Positions 1 to 5,536 of a stretch of 5,615 nucleotides of DNA are shown here, piece by piece; the stretch's first letter is position 1; each line of letters opens with the position of its first letter. The translations under genes and the position numbers were made by a program. Below the pieces are notes generated by a model, which was given only the letters and a program-made list of their open reading frames with translations, did not search any database and was not told the DNA's origin. The stretch comes from Cyclobacteriaceae bacterium (GTDB taxonomy: Bacteria; Bacteroidota; Bacteroidia; Cytophagales; Cyclobacteriaceae), in contig JAIENH010000580.1 in NCBI GenBank assembly GCA_019751475.1, positions 1 to 5,615 of the forward strand, given 5' to 3'.

Positions 1-292
1 GTAAAATATATGGCTCATTGAGATAATTTCTCTTCTGGTCTATTAGCGCGTTACTGTACAAGAGCTCTGCGCCACTGATATCATCTTTTTCACGAATAAT
101 AATTGACGATGAGATGGAGTACGTCCGCTGCGAGTATCGATTGGTGTAAAACGCAAAAGAAAGAGTAGTTAAAAGAGACAGTACTACTATATACCAATAT
201 TGGATAACTCGGTATCCAATGCGTTTTAAATCAATAGAATTGGAAGCTGTGCCAGATTCTTTTGCCGTAGGTGAATTGGGTAGCACTGTCAA
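1..292 (-). CDS. Wzz/Wzc-type polysaccharide chain-length protein, N-terminal part (runs out of window)
   Basis: An open frame of 97 codons without a stop runs off the left edge of the window. It begins directly after the TAA of the Wza-like gene and in the same frame. The translation contains IDLKRIGYRVIQYWYIVVLS, then a hydrophobic segment (about residues 30-50), then FYTNRYSQRTYSISSSIII. This is the cytoplasmic start, first membrane helix and early periplasmic strand typical of the Bacteroidota Wzz domain found in GumC/Wzc proteins. Such proteins sit in the inner membrane and control polymer length and export together with Wza; many carry a C-terminal tyrosine autokinase, which cannot be seen here. 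No ATG lies near the start. Candidates are TTG at 292-290 or GTG at 286-284. Identity is fairly sure; start codon and full length are not. Confidence 0.75.
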   Translation of the reverse strand, partial: MTVLPNSPTAKESGTASNSIDLKRIGYRVIQYWYIVVLSLLTTLSFAFYTNRYSQRTYSISSSIIIREKDDISGAELLYSNALIDQKRNYLNEPYIL

Positions 293-1093
293 TTATTTGG
301 TATAGGTGAGTACAATTAATAACAAAGACAAAGAAGAGATAAGTAAAGACAGGTTTTGTCCAAAATATTTTCTGAAAGGTCGCTGTCGAAGTGCAGGTAC
401 AATCAAAACATCGTTTTGATAGGCATAATAGTAGGGAGAATTAACAAAATTTTCATCCAACAAGTTAAGGTAGACTACTTCAGTCCTACCCCCTTTTTGC
501 CTAATCAACTTCACACTTGTTTTATCTGACAAATCAGTTAGACCTCCAGCGAGTCCAATTGCCTCTAATATACTAGCTCTGTTGTTGTTAATCGCGACAA
601 CGCCCTCCTTGTTAACCTCTCCAAGAAGAGTTACACGATAGTTTAGTAAACGAACCTTAACAATTGGTGATTCAAGGTAATTATCAGCCAAAGACTGAAG
701 ATAATCTTGCACTTCAAATACTGTAAGGCCAGCAACTTTCACCTTTCCAACAACAGGGTAAGGGATCTCTCCATTCTCATCAACCAAATCACCCAGCAAA
801 AGTGCCCCTCCAACAAGACCGTTTGCCATTGGGTCAATTCCCTTAGAAAGAAAATCATATTCCTTGGGGGTGAGGCTTTCGAACCGAATCGAAAGAATAT
901 CGTTTGTTTGAACTTTGTAATTAAATGATTGAAGATCATACTGGCGTATAATTGAATCAGATATCATATTTTGCTTATTGACATCGTTCTTCTGCATCAT
1001 CTGATACTTTTTATTAGTAACACATGAACTTAGAATGAACACACAAGCGAACGCTAAACGGCCAAGGCTATACCCAAATTGACTGGTCTTCAT
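293..1093 (-). CDS. Wza-like polysaccharide export outer-membrane lipoprotein
   Basis: This 266-residue protein starts with a lipoprotein signal peptide: basic/polar start, hydrophobic stretch at about 10-22, and lipobox LSSC with the lipidated Cys at 24. The following CVTNKKYQMMQ is typical of Bacteroidota Wza-like proteins. Residues about 58-150 (from YKVQTNDILSIRF) match the polysaccharide export domain, about 153-235 (VTLLGEVNKEGVV through NDVLIVP) an SLBB domain, and about 245-264 form a single C-terminal hydrophobic helix. From the family, it should form the outer-membrane exit channel for exopolysaccharide or capsule, working with the Wzz/Wzc protein encoded immediately downstream with no spacer. 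Start is ATG. The gene follows two regulator genes and is separated from them by 114 bp, so it may have its own promoter or be reached by antiterminated transcription. Family assignment is strong; the polymer exported is unknown. Confidence 0.92.
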   Translation of the reverse strand: MKTSQFGYSLGRLAFACVFILSSCVTNKKYQMMQKNDVNKQNMISDSIIRQYDLQSFNYKVQTNDILSIRFESLTPKEYDFLSKGIDPMANGLVGGALLLGDLVDENGEIPYPVVGKVKVAGLTVFEVQDYLQSLADNYLESPIVKVRLLNYRVTLLGEVNKEGVVAINNNRASILEAIGLAGGLTDLSDKTSVKLIRQKGGRTEVVYLNLLDENFVNSPYYYAYQNDVLIVPALRQRPFRKYFGQNLSLLISSLSLLLIVLTYTK

Positions 1094-1207
1094 TTTCAGA
1101 AATTGTAAAGTTAATCAGTCTGCAAAATATACTATAATTGCTACTTATAGCTCCGCCTCCTCAGTCCCAGTGAGCATTTTTGACTAACATGACTATAACT
1201 CTGTACC
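1094..1207 (-). promoter_or_regulatory. Spacer before the Wza-like gene with a weak promoter candidate
   Basis: This 114-bp gap is AT-rich near the export gene. On the minus strand TATATTTTG (1131-1123) resembles the Bacteroidota -7 element TAnnTTTG but has one extra base, and lies about 30 bp before the ATG. No clear -33 element was found. A short inverted repeat, GCTA/TAGC, lies at 1140-1151. A CTCA/TGAG imperfect stem near 1160-1174 is not followed by a T-run on the minus strand, so no terminator can be called after the upstream regulator. The promoter call is tentative. Confidence 0.25.
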
Positions 1208-1738
1208 CTATTTACTTCCCCACACCAACAAGGCGCCACTATAGGCCTCCTTGCAGGCATCAAATTCCTCTGTACCTAAGTGCTTGACCAATATGTTTCG
1301 GTGAATAAGCAACTTCGCCTTTTCGACCAATCGATTCAGGTAATCTTTATCTAATAGACGACCAACCAATAACAACTCGATAGTACCTGTATCCTTTCCT
1401 TGCGAGTAATCACCAATGATGTAAGCGGCACGGATATCACCAAGCTTTGAAACTATCCCTTCTACTATCTTATCTATACCAAGGTACTTGTGCACCAAAT
1501 TGCGCACCTCATTATATAAAGGATGGTCTGTGTTTGCCCGATACCGTATAGTTCGCCCGTCTTCGCTGGAAATGAGATATCCTGCCTTTGAAAGATTATT
1601 TAGCTCATGGCGAATGGCATTTGTAGACTCTCCAAACTCCTCCGCCATGCCGCGCAAATAGGCTGAAGACGAGCTGTTTGTGAAGAACTTCAACAGCATT
1701 TTAATCCTCGTTTTTGACGTAATAAGGGTATCCAGCAC
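1208..1738 (-). CDS. Winged-helix (ArsR-like) regulator with degenerate nucleotidyltransferase-like C-terminal domain
   Basis: The 176-residue product begins with MLDTLITSKTRIKMLLKFF, and residues about 5-70 read as a winged helix-turn-helix of the ArsR/MarR type: SSSAYLRGMAEEFGESTNAIRHELNNLSKAGYL is the recognition region and SSEDGRTIRYRAN the wing. Residues about 100-160 resemble the minimal nucleotidyltransferase fold: GDYSQG (109-114) stands where the family has GSxARG, and TIELLLVG (119-126) where it has the catalytic DxD strand, so the first acidic residue is missing. The domain is therefore more likely a sensor or structural module than an enzyme. Proteins of this shape are, from memory, common beside UpxY-type antiterminators in Bacteroidota polysaccharide loci. 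The start is GTG (1738-1736); the next Met, at residue 14, would cut into the first helix. The gene follows the antiterminator by 23 bp and is probably co-transcribed. DNA target and ligand are unknown. Confidence 0.82.
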   Translation of the reverse strand: MLDTLITSKTRIKMLLKFFTNSSSSAYLRGMAEEFGESTNAIRHELNNLSKAGYLISSEDGRTIRYRANTDHPLYNEVRNLVHKYLGIDKIVEGIVSKLGDIRAAYIIGDYSQGKDTGTIELLLVGRLLDKDYLNRLVEKAKLLIHRNILVKHLGTEEFDACKEAYSGALLVWGSK

Positions 1739-1749
1739 GGTTTAAAGGT

Positions 1750-1788
1750 AAAAAGAAGATTTTAATGAGTAAAATCTTTACTCATTAA
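1750..1788 (-). terminator. Candidate attenuator: two overlapping alternative hairpins at the end of the antiterminator gene
   Basis: On the minus strand a perfect 12-bp inverted repeat (TTAATGAGTAAA, 3-nt loop, TTTACTCATTAA; 1788-1762) covers the last codons and the TAA of the antiterminator gene. It overlaps a second perfect 9-bp inverted repeat (AAGATTTTA, loop CTCAT, TAAAATCTT; 1778-1756) that is followed at once by CTTTTT (1755-1750). The two stems share bases and cannot form together. The second has the form of an intrinsic terminator and the first could act as its anti-terminator. A ribosome reaching the stop codon would cover part of both. Stems are AT-rich (two G-C pairs each), so strength is uncertain. 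A dimeric protein-binding site is the alternative reading. Confidence 0.5.
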
Positions 1789-2313
1789 TAAACTAACCGG
1801 ATTATAGGGTAACCCGTCAGGATTGATTTTTAAGAGTTGTGGGTCAATCTGTATACTGAGGGTTTGTTTGATAGAGTCCAGCACAACAGAAAACGTACTA
1901 TCTGATAAGGCCTTTATAACGGTGCCCGACATACCCTTAAGAGGTCCATCCATAATCGTGACAGGATCTCCCGGCTGAAAAGCAGAAGCCACATTCGTTT
2001 CCACGAACAATCCAGTTTCAAGAAAACGTTGTATAATCTCCATCTCTCGTGGATGCAATACAGCAGGTTTGTCATTATGGCGAATATTCCATGCTACACC
2101 TGGTGTTTGCAGGATTTCCGATATCCTATCCTCGGTGTCGTTGACAAAAATGTAGGAATTGAAAAGAGGCACCTCTACTTTCTTTTTCCTGTCAGACCAT
2201 TGACGCATCACTTTCTGAAGTGGCAGAAATACTTCGAATGCATTTCGTATCAACAAATCTCTTACCTTCTTTTCCTGTCTACTTTTCGTGTAGAATACCA
2301 ACCATTTCCTCAC
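1762..2313 (-). CDS. NusG-like (UpxY/LoaP-type) transcription antiterminator of the polysaccharide locus
   Basis: The 183-residue product has an N-terminal NGN domain (about 4-100): WLVFYTKSRQEKKVRDLL, LPLQKVMRQWSDRKKKVEVPLF and NSYIFV are the usual landmarks. A KOW motif follows at about 113-136 (PGDPVTIMDGPLKGMSGTV). This is the specialised NusG paralogue family whose Bacteroides members (UpxY) let RNA polymerase read through to the end of long capsule operons; it binds the elongating polymerase. Being the first gene before a regulator and the export genes fits that role. It is not the housekeeping NusG, which would sit beside secE and ribosomal-protein genes. The start is GTG (2313-2311): an in-frame TAG lies five codons upstream with no other start between. 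The last residues (MSKDFTH) are encoded by a long inverted repeat and probably lie outside the folded domain. Confidence 0.9.
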   Translation of the reverse strand: MRKWLVFYTKSRQEKKVRDLLIRNAFEVFLPLQKVMRQWSDRKKKVEVPLFNSYIFVNDTEDRISEILQTPGVAWNIRHNDKPAVLHPREMEIIQRFLETGLFVETNVASAFQPGDPVTIMDGPLKGMSGTVIKALSDSTFSVVLDSIKQTLSIQIDPQLLKINPDGLPYNPVSLLMSKDFTH

Positions 2314-2380
2314 AGCTATTTTATTCTAAAGTAGTCTAAATTACTAAATCCTTTTTACTTTACTAAAAATTACCATTCGC
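2314..2380. promoter_or_regulatory. Divergent control region with repeated CTAAA boxes
   Basis: This 67-bp AT-rich gap separates the minus-strand antiterminator gene from the plus-strand acylase gene, so it must hold at least part of both promoters. Four CTAAA boxes lie on the plus strand (2326, 2336, 2344, 2363). Two are within TCTAAA repeats 10 bp apart and two within TTACTAAA repeats 19 bp apart, that is about one and two helical turns. No clean Bacteroidota TTTG/TAnnTTTG promoter pair was found; TACTTTAG on the minus strand is a one-mismatch -7 candidate. No Shine-Dalgarno sequence precedes either start codon. Confidence 0.5.
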
Positions 2381-4810
2381 ATGAGGCCTTTTGCAACCGC
2401 TGTCTCCCTGCTCGTTACCCTCACCCTCCTCTACTCACTCAACCGTGGCTGGAACCTTGGCTCCCCCATCCCGCCCTTAGGTAAGTTTCTTGATCCTTTT
2501 CATGGGTTCTGGCAAAACGCTCAACCTGGCAAGCCAATAAACGAAGTTAAATCCATCCCCGGTTTGCGGGGAAAGGTAACCGTAATATACGATAGCATCC
2601 GTGTGCCGCACGTGTTTGCTGAAAATGATGATGACCTCTATCGTGCGCAGGGCTATGTCACGGCTGTCGACAGGCTCTGGCAGATGGAGTTTCAGACCCA
2701 TGCGGCCGCTGGGCGTGTTGCCGAAATCCTCGGGCCTGTCGCACTTGACTATGATAGGCGACAGCGCAGATTGGGAATGGTATTCGGGGCTCGTGTGGCT
2801 GTTGATAAAATGACTGGCAATCCTACCACAAAAGTCGAAGTGGATCAATACACTGCTGGCATCAATGACTTCATCAGCTCATTGAGCTATGAAGATTACC
2901 CCTTTGAGTATAAACTACTCGATTATGCCCCTGAACCTTGGACGAATCTTAAGTGTGCTCTCCTCTTGAAGAGCATGGCCCAAACACTCAACATGGGCGA
3001 GAAAGACCTGGAGATGACCAATGCCCTCACTCTTTTTGGAAAAGAAACGCTTGACATACTGTACCCTGATCGTGAGCCTATTGGCGATCCTATCGTTGAT
3101 AATGCAGGCAAATGGAATTTTACACCTATTAAACTTGACAGCGTACCGCTGGCATTGCCCAATGAGTTAGTTTCGCTGAAGCCATTTGAAAAATCTTCAC
3201 CCGATATTGGTAGTAATAACTGGGCAGTAAGCGGTACAAAGACAGCTTCAGGTTCTCCAATTCTTTGCAATGATCCTCACTTGTCACTGAGTCTTCCATC
3301 CATTTGGTATATCATTCATTTGAATTCGCCTACCGTTAACACTATGGGCGCTTCCTTGCCGGGATCTCCGGCCGTCATCAGTGGCTTCAATGACTCTATT
3401 GCATGGGGAATGACAAACGCACAGCGCGACCTTGTGGATTGGTATAAAATTCAATTCAAAGACAAAACAAAAACTGAGTACATGAGCGATGGCCAGTGGA
3501 GAGCAGCTCGCAAAGAAATTGAAACGTTCAAAGTCAAAGGCGATAAGGACTATATTGACACAGTGACCTACACGCACCATGGTCCTGTGGTGTTTGATGA
3601 GAGCTTTCACCCCGAGCGAGAGTCGTCTCACTTTGCCTTTCGGTGGATAGCACACGATCCCTCGAAAGAGGCCTTGACATTCCATAAACTCAATCGAGCA
3701 AAAAATCATGCTGAATACATGAGTGCACTCGACCACTACGGAAGCCCAGCACAGAATTTTGTCTTTGCATCCGTATCAGGCGATGTGGCCATGCGGATCC
3801 AAGGAAAGTACCCGGTTAGGCGAAAAGAAGAAGGCAAGTTTATTCTTGATGGTACCAAGACCTCCACCGAATGGAAAGCATTCATCCCCAACGAGCAAAA
3901 CGTGATGTATAAAAACCCTTCGCGGGGATTTGTCAGCTCGGCTAATCAACACCCCGTTGACTCAACGTATCCCTATTATGTAGGAGCTACTTCCTTCGAA
4001 GCATACCGCAATCGCAGAATCAATCAAGTATTAAATGCGTCCACCAATATCGCACCTAAAGACATGATGGCGCTGCAGAATGACAACTATAACCTGAAAG
4101 CTGCCGAAAGTCTTCCGGTCTTTTTGACTCACCTCGATGAGAGCATATTGACCGATTCCGAAAAGAAGGCCGTGAGCGCATTAAAGTCGTGGGACTACTA
4201 CAACAATATTGAATCGGAGGGGGCTTCATACTATGAAGCATGGTGGAGGGCGCTTGTGCCGATGATCTGGGACGAGATGGACAGCGCTCATGTAGCCACT
4301 TGGTACCCTACTACGTTCAACACCATTCGATTAATAAAGACCAAGCCGCAGTTCTCATTCTTCGATTTGGTAGCGACTCCGGAAAAAGAAACTGCCACAG
4401 AAATCTTACGCAAAGCATTTTCCAAAGGTGTTGCCATGATTGATGAATGGAAAAGTAAAAACCAAAAAGACCCGCAATGGGCAAGCTTCAAAGACAGCTA
4501 CATTGGCCACCTGCTGCGACAAGAAGCACTAAGCTATCACGTCATCAGTGGAGGTAACAGCAGCATCGTCAATGCGCACTCACGCACTCATGGTCCGTCC
4601 TGGCGTATGGTGGTGAGTTTGGAGAAAAATGGACTCAAAGCCTGGGGCGTTTATCCGGGAGGTCAAAGCGGAAACCCTGGAAGTCCGTTTTACAATAACA
4701 TGATCATGCCTTGGACACTGGGTAAGTATTTTCAAATGCACTTTGTCTCCAGCCCGGAGCAACTAGGTCCGTATAAATTCTCTTCAACTCAACTAGCACC
4801 TGCGAAATGA
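2381..4810 (+). CDS. Penicillin-acylase-family amidohydrolase (Ntn hydrolase precursor)
   Basis: The 809-residue product is a full-length penicillin acylase family precursor. Residues about 5-20 form a hydrophobic signal or anchor, followed by the family segment PPLGKFLDPFHGFWQNA. The alpha part contains IPHVFA-like RVPHVFAENDDDLYRAQGYV and DRLWQMEF. The autocleavage site is GSNNW (277-281), making Ser278 the N-terminal nucleophile of a beta chain of about 532 residues. NDPH with His300 falls at beta position 23, as in AHL acylases. HHGPVV (399-404) and QNF with Asn459 (probable oxyanion-hole residue) follow, and the C terminus has HGPSWR and GGQSGNPGSPFY. All expected active-site motifs are intact. 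The enzyme should hydrolyse an amide bond in the periplasm or at the cell surface; substrates in the family include beta-lactam side chains, acyl-homoserine lactones and others, and none can be chosen from sequence. The start is ATG. Its stop overlaps the next gene's start. Confidence 0.95.
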   Translation: MRPFATAVSLLVTLTLLYSLNRGWNLGSPIPPLGKFLDPFHGFWQNAQPGKPINEVKSIPGLRGKVTVIYDSIRVPHVFAENDDDLYRAQGYVTAVDRLWQMEFQTHAAAGRVAEILGPVALDYDRRQRRLGMVFGARVAVDKMTGNPTTKVEVDQYTAGINDFISSLSYEDYPFEYKLLDYAPEPWTNLKCALLLKSMAQTLNMGEKDLEMTNALTLFGKETLDILYPDREPIGDPIVDNAGKWNFTPIKLDSVPLALPNELVSLKPFEKSSPDIGSNNWAVSGTKTASGSPILCNDPHLSLSLPSIWYIIHLNSPTVNTMGASLPGSPAVISGFNDSIAWGMTNAQRDLVDWYKIQFKDKTKTEYMSDGQWRAARKEIETFKVKGDKDYIDTVTYTHHGPVVFDESFHPERESSHFAFRWIAHDPSKEALTFHKLNRAKNHAEYMSALDHYGSPAQNFVFASVSGDVAMRIQGKYPVRRKEEGKFILDGTKTSTEWKAFIPNEQNVMYKNPSRGFVSSANQHPVDSTYPYYVGATSFEAYRNRRINQVLNASTNIAPKDMMALQNDNYNLKAAESLPVFLTHLDESILTDSEKKAVSALKSWDYYNNIESEGASYYEAWWRALVPMIWDEMDSAHVATWYPTTFNTIRLIKTKPQFSFFDLVATPEKETATEILRKAFSKGVAMIDEWKSKNQKDPQWASFKDSYIGHLLRQEALSYHVISGGNSSIVNAHSRTHGPSWRMVVSLEKNGLKAWGVYPGGQSGNPGSPFYNNMIMPWTLGKYFQMHFVSSPEQLGPYKFSSTQLAPAK

Positions 4811-5148
4811 ACTTTTTAAAACAAACTCTTGCCACAATTGCCTTGTGTTTTGCACTGCAATATTTTTTACCCTGGTGGACCCTAGCGATCGGAGCTTTCG
4901 CAGCAGGCTATTGGTTTCGCAACAAAGGCATAGTATCCTTCGCTGCCGGATTTGCAGGCGTAGCACTCTTGTGGTTTGCCACTGCACTCATCATTGATCT
5001 ACAAACACAATCAATTCTGACTGAAAAGGTAGCGCGGCTCTTCCCAACGAAAACTCCAGTGCTGCTGTTTGTTCTTACGGCTTTTGTTGGGGCATTGCCT
5101 GGAGGGTTTGCAGCGCTTACCGGGAGTTTGATAAAATCGAACAGGTAA
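4807..5148 (+). CDS. Small multi-spanning membrane protein, unknown function
   Basis: The 113-residue product is strongly hydrophobic, with probable helices at about 4-21, 23-38, 42-64 and 83-108 and a short, more polar stretch (about 65-82, DLQTQSILTEKVARLFPTK). It resembles, from memory, an unnamed conserved Bacteroidota family with LPWW near the start and GGFAALTGSL near the end. No catalytic motif was recognised. The ATG overlaps the acylase stop codon as ATGA, which suggests translational coupling and co-transcription, so a link to acylase export, anchoring or substrate handling is possible but only inferred. No terminator is visible in the 45 bp after its stop. Confidence 0.85.
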   Translation: MNFLKQTLATIALCFALQYFLPWWTLAIGAFAAGYWFRNKGIVSFAAGFAGVALLWFATALIIDLQTQSILTEKVARLFPTKTPVLLFVLTAFVGALPGGFAALTGSLIKSNR

Positions 5149-5193
5149 AGGAGGGTTGATCATAGTCCATACACATAAACCCAAAAAAACAAA

Positions 5194-5223
5194 GGTTATG
5201 GAGAGGCTCTGTCGGGGTGGCCA
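5194..5223. repeat. Direct repeat, distal copy (30 bp, tRNA-Pro 3' end plus flank)
   Basis: These 30 bp are identical to 5507-5536. They cover the last 12 bases of the tRNA-Pro gene (as read on the minus strand) and the 18 bases that follow it, up to the loop of the tRNA terminator. Similarity continues beyond the 30 bp in two further blocks, ctgacgatct (5224-5233 against 5545-5554) and cgcgata (5250-5256 against 5572-5578). The match stops sharply at 5194: here the sequence continues as an A-rich stretch, whereas the other copy continues into the second terminator arm. Confidence 0.9.
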
Positions 5224-5256
5224 CTGACGATCTTGGCGCCTAAGCGCCACGCGATA
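5212..5256 (-). pseudogene. tRNA-Pro remnant (3' portion, damaged)
   Basis: Read on the minus strand, this stretch follows the intact tRNA-Pro from the D-stem (TATCGCG) to the discriminator base. Two changes destroy it. The anticodon arm is replaced by a different hairpin (TGGCGC and GCGCCA around a TTAG loop), and eight bases matching the T-loop (TTCGAATC or equivalent) are missing. The acceptor stem 3' strand CACCCCG is intact, but the 5' strand is absent, so it cannot fold as a tRNA. The first 17 bases also encode the C-terminal residues of the GIY-YIG protein. It is best explained as the displaced tRNA end left by insertion of the nuclease gene, or as a relic of a tandem tRNA duplication. 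Confidence 0.75.
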
Positions 5257-5488
5257 GATCATCAAGAAACCGCTTGGCTCCTCGTTTTTTAATTTTGTTC
5301 TCAAGCTTCATCGCTTCAGATCGAGATGCACATTCCTGACTCCAAACTAACCTCCAAGGCATACCACTTTTGAGTGAAGAAGTCTCACCAGTGTTGTGTT
5401 CATGTAGTCGATTTTCAAGGTCTTGGGTCTGACCCGTGTAATACTTCTGAGTCTTCTTGCTAAAAAGTATGTAAACAGTAAAACTCAT
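5240..5488 (-). CDS. Small GIY-YIG nuclease (UPF0213/UvrC-N-like)
   Basis: The 82-residue product is a complete stand-alone GIY-YIG domain: VYIL (Tyr6) for the GIY part, YYTGQT (Tyr17) for the YIG part, NRLHEHNTG with Arg27, and SRSEAMKLENKIKKRGAKRFL with Glu63 as the probable metal-binding catalytic acid. All key residues are present, so an active DNA endonuclease is plausible. There is no separate DNA-binding domain, as in the UPF0213 group. Start is ATG, placed directly after the T-run of the tRNA-Pro terminator, which leaves no room for an ordinary promoter. The C-terminal residues after FLDDL (SRGA) and the stop are encoded by the tRNA remnant. Position between two tRNA-derived repeats suggests a mobile or homing-like gene; a cellular repair role is the alternative. 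From memory, related ORFs beside tRNA genes are frequent in Bacteroidota. Confidence 0.9.
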   Translation of the reverse strand: MSFTVYILFSKKTQKYYTGQTQDLENRLHEHNTGETSSLKSGMPWRLVWSQECASRSEAMKLENKIKKRGAKRFLDDLSRGA

Positions 5489-5520
5489 AAAACAAAAAGC
5501 CTCTCCGGTTATGGAGAGGC
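5489..5520 (-). terminator. Intrinsic terminator of tRNA-Pro
   Basis: On the minus strand an 8-bp perfect stem, GCCTCTCC (5520-5513) with GGAGAGGC (5506-5499) around the loop ATAACC, is followed by TTTTTGTTTT (5498-5489). It starts four bases after the tRNA discriminator base. It is GC-rich and has a clean T-run, so it should end the tRNA transcript. The T-run touches the ATG of the GIY-YIG gene, and the first arm and loop are also present in the distal repeat copy, where the second arm is missing. Confidence 0.9.
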
Positions 5521-5536
5521 TCTGTCGGGGTGGCCA
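5507..5536. repeat. Direct repeat, tRNA-proximal copy (30 bp)
   Basis: This is the partner of 5194-5223, identical over 30 bp. It spans the loop and first arm of the tRNA-Pro terminator, the four-base spacer and the 3' end of the intact tRNA. The two copies are in the same orientation and 313 bp apart, with the GIY-YIG gene between them. This is the arrangement of an insertion that duplicates or carries a tRNA end. Confidence 0.9.

Noticed and set aside
707..939. Open frames on both strands within the Wza-like gene
   Set aside because: They lie wholly inside a well-supported gene in other frames and their translations show no recognisable domain.
1150..1182. Imperfect CTCA/TGAG stem followed by ATTTTT on the plus strand, possible terminator
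   Set aside because: The T-run is on the plus strand, where no gene ends; the stem has a central mismatch and is only four pairs long outside it.
2029..2334. Plus-strand 101-codon frame opposite the antiterminator gene
   Set aside because: It is antisense to a clear NGN-KOW protein and its translation has an unnatural composition rich in Tyr, His and Phe.
2477..3736. Several long minus-strand and alternative plus-strand frames inside the acylase gene
   Set aside because: They are shadows of a full-length acylase reading frame with all active-site motifs; no independent start signals or domains.
5149..5193. Possible terminator for the acylase operon (CCATA with TATGG, and a TGATCA palindrome)
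   Set aside because: The CCATA/TATGG arms are five pairs with a loop of about 27 bases and no T-run; TGATCA is too short to mean anything.
5011..5304. 97-codon minus-strand frame spanning the end of the membrane-protein gene and the tRNA remnant
   Set aside because: It crosses the tRNA-derived repeat and overlaps both neighbouring genes in other frames; the protein looks like random translation.
5194..5536. CRISPR-like reading of the repeated 30-bp unit
   Set aside because: There are only two copies 313 bp apart, with a coding gene between them, and both copies are explained by tRNA-Pro sequence.
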